Position numbers and translations under genes: made by a program
From: Lomentospora prolificans
Taxonomy: Eukaryota; Ascomycota; Sordariomycetes; Microascales; Microascaceae
Direction of reading: 5' to 3'
DNA length: 64,000 bases
Assembly (NCBI GenBank): GCA_029532625.1
Contig: JARFXM010000006.1
Coordinates: 2,046,001 to 2,110,000, forward strand
Notes under the pieces: generated by a model
What the model was told of the DNA's origin: nothing
The model's input: the letters and a program-made list of their open reading frames with translations, nothing else
Databases searched by the model: none
Shown here: piece after piece, positions 9,991 to 20,000 of the stretch
Numbering within the stretch: the first letter of the stretch is position 1
Layout of the letters: every line of letters begins with the position of its first letter

Positions 9991-12153
9991 TCAAACTTCA
10001 TAATAATAATCTTCATCCAATCCCTCTCGACTGGGTATCGCGCCCGCTCCAGGCGGAGGTCCGTTATACGCCGCCTCATACCTTACATTCAGGAGGCGGA
10101 TCTTTAGGCCGTACTCACTCACAAGATGGACGAGCTTATTCGTCTCGGCCGTGATAGGCGCCTGGTTAAGGATCATCAAGAGGCCGTCAAGCCACTCGGA
10201 TGCGAGGCTGTGGCTCGTGGGGTAGAGCGTGAGGATGGGCTTCTCCTCGTCCGCGCCGTCGAGGCCAGTTCCCGCCTCGCTAGGGTTCGTGAACGAGTAC
10301 ACGGTAATCTTCGTTGTCGGCTTTGTAGGTGGCGTCTTGGCTGTGGAGTTGCTTGTGGCGCTCCTCGCATCCTCGTTAGGCGCCGACACGTTGGAAACCA
10401 CAGAGCTGATGGCCGACAGGTCGACCTTTTCCGTCAACGAATCCAAGACCGGGTCGGTGGGAGTCTTGTCTGCAAAGTCGGCGTAGTGAAGGAAACGTTT
10501 GTTGTGCGACAGCCTGGCGAACCTCCAGGGGGTGAGGGTGAAGCCCTTACGCTTTATCGCCGAGTCCTCAGACAGGTTCGAGCGCTTCGGGGTAGGCCTA
10601 TAGAACCACGACCCCTCGAGAAGGCAGCGGATGCGTTGCTCCTTTACGAACTGTAGCGCCTCGTTCTTAAGTTCCTCGCGAACCTGCTGAAGGTGCATCC
10701 CCCAGTTGTCCTCGAACGACAACTCCAAGAGTTCCATCTGCAGCTCTCTCAATCGCCCGCAGTCGTACTCCATAAGCTCATCCTCCACCTCGAGCACATC
10801 CTTAGTTCTGCTCGCCTGCCCGACGACTTGCTCAATCAGAATGCGCACTAATTCGGAAACCTTTTCAAAATCGTTCTGCTCCGCCATGGAGGACTTCCAG
10901 ATACGTAAAAAGGCATGCAGACCGGCGGTGTGTAGCCGCGACCACTGCAGAAGCAAAGGTCGGAAAAGGCCGTCGTTGTTCTTTATATCGCCGAGAAGCT
11001 GGTAGCCCTTGGGATCCTCTAGCTCGACTTTATCGACTTCGAAGTGCTGGTAGAGAATCATCGTGACCGCCAAGCTCGCCCGCGAAACTGGACACCTCTC
11101 CCTTAGGGGTCTTGTGGACTGCTCAAGGAGCAACTTCTGAAAGCCATCTTCGTTCTTCCTCACATAGTCCGTAAGGTCCATCATACCAAGGAAACCTGGC
11201 ACTTCGAATTCCTGGGCAGGACTCTCCGACTCGAAGCCCAGCCTCCTCCACTTCTCTGGATTGTGCCGCCTACTGCCCTTCTTCGGATCGGCAGCTTCTT
11301 CCTTCGTCGTGCCATTAGTGTTCTGGCGGTCCGGCGCGCTGGAGAGGTGCAGACCCTTGAGCGCCCTACGGTGCTCCGGCCGCTCCAAATCCACCCTCAC
11401 CTCGCGCCATTTCCTGAGCAGCACTTTGGTAAGGGACTGAAACTCGAGCAACGGGTGAGCGAGGTCCTGCAGGGCCGAGCTCTGCATCAAATTATACACA
11501 GCCTTTATCAAACCCAAATCCTGCAAGCGCTTGATGAACTTGGACCACTCCTCTCCCGGCACAGGCACGGGGCCCTTGGCCGCTGCAGCCGCGTTGCCGC
11601 CATCGTTGGAAACAGCGTCTCGTATAAGGGCATTAATCAGCATAAGTGAGTTCGCGCATAGCGCATGATCGGCAGAGTGCAGCTGCTGGATGACGAGCTC
11701 GAAGAAGTGGGGATATACAGCAACGGCGGGCTTCAGCGCGCGGAAGCCGTAGCTGCCAGGCGCGCGGGAAGCGGCGCGGGGGCCCGACTGCGAGTGGCTC
11801 ACGAGAGCAACGAGAATCGACATGGCGCCTCGGAGAATGTTGACTAGCGGGTTCGTGACGATTAACTCGACAATTCGTTCAACCAGGTCGCTCGCCGTGG
11901 GCCCCTCAAAAATGTCCCAGCCCATGTCGACCTCGAGGAGACGGCTTAAACTCTGGAGCGAGTAGGCTAGGGTGTTTCCGCCGGTGCTCATGATTAGTCG
12001 TCGCAATATGATGAGGCCGCCGGAGGATATGAAGACGTCTGCAAAGGCCGGGTCGTTGATGGACGTCTGCAGCTTGAAAACGGCCATCTTCCGCGCGGTG
12101 TCATCATCGCTGGCGAGGCGGGCCAGTAAGGCAGGGATGTCTGCCTGGTCCAT
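9991..12153 (-). CDS. ELMO/CED-12 domain protein
   Basis: Single exon of 720 residues. The N-terminal third is an armadillo-like helical region (LLARLASDDDTARKMAVFKL, SGGLIILRRLI, NPLVNILRGAMSILVALVSH). The middle, about residues 310-480, holds the ELMO domain with FLGMMDLTDYVRKNEDGF, CPVSRASLAVTMIL and GYQLLGDIKNNDGLFRPLL. A PH-like segment follows at about 490-650 (LLEGSWFYRP, RFARLSHNKRFLHYADF, LYPTSHSLASEWLDGL). The tail GPPPGAGAIPSREG is proline-bearing, as in ELMO proteins that bind the SH3 domain of DOCK exchange factors. By family it should act with a DOCK-type factor to activate Rac/Cdc42 GTPases in polarity or autophagy. The start at 12153 follows a short CT-rich region. No introns are apparent. 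Confidence 0.93.
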   Translation of the reverse strand: MDQADIPALLARLASDDDTARKMAVFKLQTSINDPAFADVFISSGGLIILRRLIMSTGGNTLAYSLQSLSRLLEVDMGWDIFEGPTASDLVERIVELIVTNPLVNILRGAMSILVALVSHSQSGPRAASRAPGSYGFRALKPAVAVYPHFFELVIQQLHSADHALCANSLMLINALIRDAVSNDGGNAAAAAKGPVPVPGEEWSKFIKRLQDLGLIKAVYNLMQSSALQDLAHPLLEFQSLTKVLLRKWREVRVDLERPEHRRALKGLHLSSAPDRQNTNGTTKEEAADPKKGSRRHNPEKWRRLGFESESPAQEFEVPGFLGMMDLTDYVRKNEDGFQKLLLEQSTRPLRERCPVSRASLAVTMILYQHFEVDKVELEDPKGYQLLGDIKNNDGLFRPLLLQWSRLHTAGLHAFLRIWKSSMAEQNDFEKVSELVRILIEQVVGQASRTKDVLEVEDELMEYDCGRLRELQMELLELSFEDNWGMHLQQVREELKNEALQFVKEQRIRCLLEGSWFYRPTPKRSNLSEDSAIKRKGFTLTPWRFARLSHNKRFLHYADFADKTPTDPVLDSLTEKVDLSAISSVVSNVSAPNEDARSATSNSTAKTPPTKPTTKITVYSFTNPSEAGTGLDGADEEKPILTLYPTSHSLASEWLDGLLMILNQAPITAETNKLVHLVSEYGLKIRLLNVRYEAAYNGPPPGAGAIPSREGLDEDYYYEV

Positions 12154-13340
12154 AGCTGCGGCGATTGATATATCGTCGTTGTCGTCGCCAATGGTAGAGG
12201 GTGTTTCGAGGGTTAGAAAGAGGTCGAGCGGGAGTGTTGTCGGGGGAGAGAAGCGAGAGACAAGGGCGGAGCGGAGCGGAGAAATCTAAATGGTCAATGG
12301 AGGTCCTCGCAGATCTCAAACAGGGTTCTTGCTCAGGACAATGGACCCCTGCCGCTACGGATGAAAAAAAAAAAAAAAAGAATAAAAGCAAGAAGTGAAC
12401 GCCTAGTTGCGGGAAGCGGGAAGCGGGAGGGAAAGAAGAGAAAGAAAAGGCTAAGACATGGAAGGTGGAACGTTGGCGATCTGAAACAGCAGGAAGTGAC
12501 GACGGACGGGGAAACGAACAGTGGGGTCCACGAGGGAATGGGAGATTATTATTATTGTCGCTTCACATCAGAACGGTGATAATAGAAGTCATATCTTAGC
12601 GGAGATGTCAACCACTGGTGCTTATTACATTGTGTCCACCCACACCCCCGTGGCACGCGGAGTGTATTTTCGGGCAATTGTATCGTCCCTAGAGCGCTCA
12701 GGTCGCCTTCACTTCAAATTAGTGCTCGGGGCGTTAGGGGTCCTCTAGGGTCGGATTTGATGGTTTAGACACTGCACGGACGCTCCCTTGGAATTGCAAG
12801 TGCGTTCGCAGGAAGCAACATCTACTACGGAGCCACGAGGAGAATACCGGTCGACTTTGGGCCTACCCCAGATCTCGATTTGGAGGATGCATTGGGATCC
12901 ATCAATCCATTCATGCATTGGGGATTTCACATGCTGTGGATTGGTACACTGCTTCACATTGGCCCCCCAATTGTGCACCATCCGAACCCGTGCAGGAACA
13001 GGTGGGAACGGGCTTCCCTTAGTAGCCTGCTACCGAAGTTGGAGTACCAGGTGAAGCCTTTAGCGTCGAATCTTATAAGCGTTGAATCATGTTAGCGTTA
13101 AACCCGTCATGAACCAGCAGATTCCAGCCACTTCCATCCTGACTAAGCAAAACATTTCCGCCACCTTTTCTGTGGCGCAAGGTCAAGTGCCATGATTCTT
13201 CCCTCGTCGGAATTATTGTCATTCTCCAAAATCCTATCTCAACCTCCAGCCTCGTCGCCTCGCATACCGATCGCGATATCAATTCCAATACCCCTATCTC
13301 GGCTTCAACACGCGAATTAGACAATCGCAATCCCTCCACA
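12154..13340. promoter_or_regulatory. Divergent intergenic region between the ELMO gene and U2AF35
   Basis: The starts of two outward-facing genes bound this 1.2-kb stretch, so it should hold both promoters. An A16 tract occurs at 12364-12379, followed by a purine-rich stretch (GGGAAGCGGGAAGCGGGAGG). The 13.2-13.34 kb part is CT-rich, typical of a fungal 5' leader. No gene is seen. Confidence 0.5.
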
Positions 13341-14165
13341 ATGGCCAACTTTCTCGCCTCCATCTTCGGAACCGAGCTTGACAAGGTCAACTGCTCCTTC
13401 TACTTTGTAAGTTTTTAGCCATGTTTCTTGTTTTCACCCTTTGATGTCTGCCTCTCCCCTTCCCGTTCAAGCAGACGGAACGGCGCACGATGCTAACTGA
13501 TGGGAAAAAAAAAAGAAAATCGGCGCATGCCGCCACGGCGACCGCTGCTCCAGGAAACACGTCAAGCCATCATACAGCCAGACCATCCTCATGCCCAACC
13601 TGTACCAGAACCCCGCGTACGACCCCAAGAACCGCATGAACCCAAGCCAGCTCCAGAACCACTTTGACGCATTCTACGAGGATGTCTGGTGCGAGCTGTG
13701 CAAATACGGCGAGCTAGAGGAGCTAGTAGTATGTGACAATAACAATGATCGTGAGTTTTCCCTCCCTACTTCTCCCCCCCGGGTTCCCTCTCCGGTATCC
13801 CTATCCAGCATGCTAACCTTGCGTTCCCCACCCCAGACTTAATCGGCAACGTCTACGCCCGCTTCAAATACGAAGACAGCGCCCAAAAAGCCTGCGACGA
13901 CCTAAACTCCCGCTGGTACGCCGGCCGCCCCATCTACTGCGAGCTCTCCCCCGTCACCGACTTCCGCGAGGCCTGCTGCCGCCTCAACTCGGGCGAGGGC
14001 TGCGTCCGCGGCGGCTTCTGCAACTTCATCCACCGCAAGAACCCCAGTGAAGAGCTCGACCGAGACCTCACCCTCTCCACCAAGAAGTGGCTCAGGATGT
14101 CCGGCAAGGACGAAAAGACCCCCTCCAGGTCCCCTACCCCCGAACCCACCCGGAGGAGATACTAG
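13341..14165 (+). CDS. Splicing factor U2AF small subunit (U2AF35/U2AF23)
   Basis: Three exons, 13341-13406, 13516-13750 and 13837-14165, encode 209 residues. The protein recognises the AG at the 3' splice site as a heterodimer with U2AF65. The first CCCH zinc finger is C18-x7-C26-x5-C32-x3-H36, the U2AF-homology RRM spans about 43-143 (NVYARFKYEDSAQKACDDLN, FYEDVWCEL), and the second CCCH finger is C148-x7-C156-x5-C162-x3-H166. The tail KDEKTPSRSPTPEPTRRRY is short and has no long RS domain, as in other fungal small subunits. Donors are GTAAGT and GTGAGT; phases are 0 and 1. The start context CCACAATGGCC is good. The gene converges on the oxysterol-binding protein gene. Confidence 0.96.
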
Positions 14166-14908
14166 AAGCCTTCTCCCGCCGGAGCTTCGCGGCGACATCG
14201 TGCGCTTCATCATGGGTAGCCCGCAGGAGCCGGATGAGAGGGAGGTCGGCGCGTTTATCGACACTAAGATGTGATGGCCCCTCCTCCTCTTGGCGCGGCC
14301 GGGCCGGTTAGTTGAGGGAAACAAACACGCAAGCATAGTTCATGAAACAGCCCAAAAAAGGTCCATCTTATTTGGTCAGGCGTTTCCAGGTTCGATCCAA
14401 GCAGGCTGGTTGTACAATATTCAATATGTGGCGTTTTGGGGAATCTTTTTTTTTTCTTTTTTTCTTTCTGAGTTCTGCTCAAGATAGACCAGATGCGAGT
14501 GTCTATAGGAAGATCTGATACTACATTTGAATTAGACGAGAGTCGTTCTTGAGTTACCATGTCCCATTTGTAAAGTTTTGCGAATATTACATGCCCCACA
14601 CTTCTAGAAACCAGGTATCTCGCCTGTATCCCGAAAAATGAACCTGTATCCGCCTTTCCAGCTCCAGATTCTCTCCAAAAGGCTTGAGATATAAGGGTCG
14701 TCTTCTCGCCCTTCGTGAAGGCAGCCAACCGTTATTATTACGTGCATCCAACCTACTCCGCCCAAGATGAATGGATAGATATGCGGGTTATGCGTAGTAT
14801 CACGCCACACTCATTCAAAATAGATGTAGTACGATGCTTCCATGTTCCGTCGCGAGTGTTGCCCCCTCTCATATCCGCTAACCCACGCTGTCACTACCAA
14901 TGCGTTCG
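14166..14908. other. Convergent intergenic region
   Basis: Two facing 3' ends bound this stretch. It holds a T-rich tract at about 14447-14468 and no open frame that resembles a gene. It is read as the 3' untranslated regions of both neighbours. Confidence 0.55.
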
Positions 14909-16874
14909 CTATACAGTCGGCTTCAGCGCACCTGCGTCGCCCGTCGCGGCTCCATCGGCGTGTCCTGGGGCACTGCATTCAGTCCCAAAGTCGATCAAAT
15001 CACTCTGCTGGGCAGGTGCAAGTCGGGATCCGGCCGCAGCTTCAATGGGATTTTCAGACACGGGCCTAATGTCAGGTGTTCGCGGAGGAATAACGCTTGA
15101 AGGGTCGGGCTTCTGCCCCCGGATGACGGGGTATATCGCCATGATTTGTTCAGCAATCTTCTCGGGGGGGAGCCGCGGGTCACTAATCGAGCAGTTAGAA
15201 TCATGCCGAAAACTCCGCTACCAGTTCTCGAATTTCAGGCGGGGGAAGGGTGTACGGACATGTGCGCATTGATGAACCACTCCAAATCTTCTTCTCCCTC
15301 CTCGCTGCCACCAGGACCGCCGCGTACCCTCCTAAACAGCCTTGGCGTCCATTCGATACCATCAGCAGCTCTCATGGCGGCCTCTTGCCTCTGGCGGTCT
15401 TCGATCAGGGTCTTTTCGTCCGTTGCGACCTCATGATCCCGGTTCTTTACGGCCTGTACAACCTTTTGCCAGAGCCTCTGGGACTCTCTCTCCTCCTGGT
15501 CCTCGATAGGCCGTACGGTTGGGGGGCTCGGCTTCGACTTGCGTCCATCAAAGAACATTTCCTGTTGGCCAGTCTAAGAGAATGACTCGGTTAGTTATTT
15601 GCGCCAGTACAACAGAGCCAAAATGGGCCGCTTCAAACTTACCCGCACATCCGTGATATACATTTCCTCATTCCACAGCCCCGAAAGCTCGTAGAGCACC
15701 TCACCAGTACTCTCGCGTTTGACCACACCGCCAATGGCATTATACGTTCCGCTTACCCAACCCTTGGTCTTAAAGTCAATCTCGGCGACAAGATCTAGCT
15801 CGGTGCAGCGGACAAAGCTCTGGTCGCCGAGCTCGTACTTCATCTTTCCGAAAAGGATTCCGCGCGCATACATGTTTGGTTGGGTCAGAAGGCTAGAAGT
15901 CACATGTGTAAGCGACCGAGTGACGTGTGAAGCGGAAACTATAGTCTTGCTAGGAAATGGTCTTACTATCTCTCGCCCTTGGAAGGATCCTCGCCTCGGT
16001 TCAGCAAGCTCAGGAAAGCCACTCCCTCCATCATACTCGCGGCGGAATTTCCTAGGAACCTGCTTCGGGGCTTCAAGGTTCCATCGACGCGAATATGGTG
16101 GTCGGGGGCCATGTAGAAATACGAAGACTTGGGGGGATGATGCGAGGTCTGTTCGGAAATGTAATAGGCGCGCTTACCATCTGGTAAATCCCAGTAGCAG
16201 GTGAAAATCTCGCCCAGAATTGGATTAAGCGGCTTCTTGACGCCTCTGTTTGAAGTCGGGGAATATCAGCACTATGATTGACGGAAATAGCGAGTATCTC
16301 ACAGCTGTATAGCTAGCTTACGCAGGACGGATATGCCAACCGCTCAGGTAAAACTTGACCACGGCGACAAATCGTTCGACAGGGTCGTCGATCTCGGGAA
16401 TGGGTAGCAGCATTTCAGGGTGGCACATGAAACTAAAAGGGCACATAATGGTTAACTTCTGCTCGACATCACTTAGAAAAGGTGACCCTCTTAACCACAA
16501 CCGAGTGTTATCGGCAGCAGGATAAGCGTTGGGTAATAGTTTACTTTGTTATCCGCTCGAGCATGCTCCGGGGTTCGAGAATGAAAGTCGGCAGCACGAC
16601 TCGGCTCAAATCGGCGCCGGGGCGGAGGTGGGAGATGATATGCGAAAGGACTGGTGAGGGAGCAGAGCTTATTAGCGTGGAAGCACTCTAACACCAGCAT
16701 GCCCGGACGTGCCGGCCCATGATGGCACAAGCAGAGCGGGGTGGCGAGCTTACCATTTCCCTGGTCCGCATCGACTTCTTGAGTATTGTCATCACTGGAA
16801 GAATCGCTTCGGCCGTCGTCCGAAGTCCTTGGTTCTGGCGCGGGGGCCGGGGTGGACCACCACGAAGTCAGCAT
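14909..16874 (-). CDS. Oxysterol-binding protein (OSBP/ORP family lipid-transfer protein)
   Basis: Seven exons (16874-16754, 16650-16545, 16432-16322, 16245-15967, 15892-15643, 15573-15260, 15182-14909) keep frame and give 484 residues. The family exchanges sterol or phosphatidylserine for PI4P between membranes. The fingerprint EQTSHHPP lies at residues 144-151, preceded by KKPLNPILGE at 116-125, which forms the lid and PI4P-binding surface. NMYARGILFGKMKYELGD and KGWVSGTYNAIGG form the beta-barrel, and QRLWQKVVQAV sits in the C-terminal helical part. There is no PH or ankyrin domain, so it is a short Osh4-like architecture with a serine/aspartate-rich N-terminus and a roughly 70-residue low-complexity tail. 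The exon 6 donor is the weak GTCCGT, but joining there restores INAHIDP, a conserved stretch. Exon 3 uses a TTTTAG acceptor. Confidence 0.93.
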
Positions 16875-19800
16875 GGTTGAAGCAATAAACCTTTTTTTTT
16901 TTTTTTTTTTTGTTGGAGTGGAATCAAAGGTGTGGTATTGGCGATTAGTCGTATTAGACGATGACGTGGGGGCGGGGTGTGCAAGGTGCTATCGGAGTTA
17001 AGCAGGCGAGGGGTATCTTGCTTTCCATGTAAGAGGGAAGGAGGGACAAGGCCGGGAGTAGGGGTGTATGTGTAGGGGAAACGGGGAAAAGGGGAGAGAG
17101 AAGGGGGGAAAGAGAAAAAGAGAGAAAGCGTGGAGAAGGAGAACAGAATGTGGAGGTAGTCAAGGTAGGGAAGCCGATGAGAAGTCCGAGGCTGTGCGAG
17201 AAATGGCCTTTTTTTTATTTTTTGGGGCTCTGGAGATTAGTGCGGGAGTGGATGTGCAAGACTGATGGATGGTTGATGTCTCGGTGGTTTCTGCAAGGCG
17301 CCAAAGCTGTAGTGGTGCAAGCCACCAGTGTAGTCATGGATCCATGTGCAGAGTGTGCTTGTACTATCGGAGAGTATACGCGAGAAATCGCAAGAAAGTG
17401 ATAGGCACCATAGTGAGGCGAGTGCAGCGCTAATGCAGAGCAGATCCATTCGAACGTGAATGGTGGAGAGTTGGCCGATGCATTTCCAAGCCGACTTGGA
17501 AAGCTCAACATTACCGATGGGAAGTGTCGAGGGCCATATCACCTGGGCCGCTAGGCTCAGAATCAAGCCAGCCTGTGGGCCGGGGATAATAGGTAGCCAG
17601 GCGCGGTAAGGCAACCGGCAACTCTGCCGAGTCAAAGCAGCAGAATACCAAAAGGGGGAAAGAAATATTGGGTTAGGAAAGAACAAGGAGAGAGTAACCC
17701 TCACCACTATCGTTGGACTCTCTGGATCTCGGCCTGCTATGGCCAGGCAGAAGACGTGCGTGGGGGAGGCGCATTTCCGATCCGGTCGATCGACGTTACT
17801 TGTAAGTCGCAAGCGTTGAGTGCTACCGTGCAAGGTGCGCAAAATGCTCTCAGCCAGCCCAAGCTTTCTTTCTATGAGCTTCTATAACCCGGACACGTTC
17901 TGCAGCTTCTGGACCTGGAAGCCCCGGATCAAACTATGCCTGCATGCGAGTGGTACGCCAGTGCCGCAGCCGCGTTTGGAGCCTAGCTGGCTGGGATGAG
18001 GGGTCAACAGCCAGCTGCTCCCGTCCCAAACAGAAGCCAGCACCGATTCCTGTTCCGCGTATTCGGTATTACTCGAGGGACGTCGCAAAGGCCCGTAACC
18101 CCCCCCCCAAAAAAGAAGAAAAAACCGATGGGATGCGTCCGTCGGTAGATCAAGAGATCCGTCCAAATCCGCTGTATCGGAGAAATGAATAGGTAAACAG
18201 ATATATCACTGCTGAGGAACGGGCTGCGTGAAGATGAAGAGGCCTAAATATGTCAAGTCTGCAGCCGGTCATCCACGTCGGAGGCGTCTACGTCGTGAAG
18301 GACGAGGCACAAAAGTCGATGACGATGTCGTATTCAAAGGTCAAGCAAATTGCCCAAAGAGATAAATGGGTCGGCCTAATGATTTTGCCTGTTAATACAT
18401 TGATCAGAGATGGAACACATTATTGCACAAGCTTCCAGCACGGGAGACCGGTTCCTTAAAAAGCGCGCGGCAGCCAACCCTGCAAGACTCTAAAATTGGA
18501 TGATATCAGAAGAGGCAAAAAACGGATAGGCATTACATAGCTGGCCAACACTTGAATTTGGCGGACGCAGCCCGTCAGTTGAGGTTGTGCAAGTCTGGGA
18601 ATACGTCAATGGCGGGGCGAGATGAGGGATCCACACAAACATTTGATTCTTGAAGCTGGCTGGCCTCTATTAGCTCCAATACATTGATGTACAATGCCGG
18701 AGCTTCATTTTCTAGCGACACTAGTCGTTGGGCGCACAGACGCTGGCAGCCTGTTTGCTGATAATCGAATTGATTGATGGATAACCAACCGTTGCTGGCC
18801 AGCTACCTAGTAGTCTCTGTTTGTTCGGAGGACCCCTAATACGCATCCACTGCCAGCCAGCAGTGGCAATGTACTTGCATATCTTTAGTGGTTTGGTGGT
18901 CAAAAGCATTGGATGGGCAAACAAGGCAAGCTGGGCTTCTCATCAATGAACTGATCCGTCCATGGATGGATGGATGGATGCCCATCGAGTTACGTCGGGA
19001 CCGGGCGGGCCAAGCCCACTGAGCAATGACGTTATGCTTCCCCGAATACTCAACACTTCGACGGTCCTTCACAAGTCGTCTCTAGTGAATCAATAAATCT
19101 CCACTACCTGTCGTCCATCGGCCTACAGTCCTCCTGACCTGCCGTGGCATTTGCTCTAGCACCCAGCCCTTGTGTTACGCATCTTGATCATCCATTTGAT
19201 CCAGTCCAGTCTCTCCAAGCTCGTCCCAATTGCGTTTTTGTAGTCGTATCAATGATACTTCTCAATCAGTCTATCAACGTACAATGTAAACTTTTACTGT
19301 CGAGAGTTCTCCCAAAATGAATAAAAATGAGAAAAGGGCAAGAGAAAAGATAACCAATCCATTCTTAACGAGAAAATCTTCAGCGCCCAAGTTAGACAAT
19401 TAGTAAACTCGGTACTGCTCGAAGAAATTCACATTTCCGAATGCTTGCCTTTTTCCTGGTGACCGCCCGCCTTCGCAATATCATAATTATCTCTTCGAGA
19501 GGCCGGCGAGGGCTTTCTTATTCCGTTGCTTCACGTCTCTGTATATAAATTCTATTTCTTCCCGAAACCACCCCCCTTCAAGTTGGTTTTCCCCCCTTCT
19601 ACTCTGTACTTGTACACTAGCCTATATATTTGTGTAGGCTAACTGCATGTGAGGAATAACAGCTTCGACAGCAGCAGTTCACCTCACATCGCCTCGCCGC
19701 CAGAGCTTCTCAGCCGGCTTCTCCCCCCTTTGCTACGTCGCGTCGTCCGTCTGGCTTCTTTCTCTCATTGGAAAATTCCCAACTGTCAAGTAATCCTCCA

Positions 19801-20000
19801 GGGGTATCTTCATAGCGGCATTCATGTGGTAAAACTTATTAACAACAACACCTTTTTCCTAAATGCTGGATTCGTCAACGTCATGATGCATCGCCCAGTA
19901 GCATGGCCTGTGTTAGTGCTCTTTCTCTCCACCCCATCTTGGCGCTTCCCCTTCGCTGGGCTGTGATAGTCGTAAAGAAAGTATCATTATTGTAGGGGCT
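16875..20000. other. Long intergenic region (3.1 kb) with simple repeats
   Basis: This holds the promoter of the OSBP gene and the 3' flank of the next minus-strand gene. A T20 tract lies at 16892-16911, immediately upstream of the OSBP start. Purine-rich GGGAAA-type sequence covers 17070-17160, a C10/A6 run lies near 18101-18116, and a GGAT repeat lies at 18961-18980. The largest open frame, 201 codons at 17237-17842 (minus), has no family resemblance. I see no gene. Confidence 0.5.

Noticed and set aside
14385..14410. Second B-box-like GGTTCGATCC
   Set aside because: No surrounding cloverleaf or A box could be found.
17237..17842. 201-codon minus-strand frame
   Set aside because: No start context, no recognisable domain, atypical composition (rich in L, S, P, C), and no splice structure to extend it.
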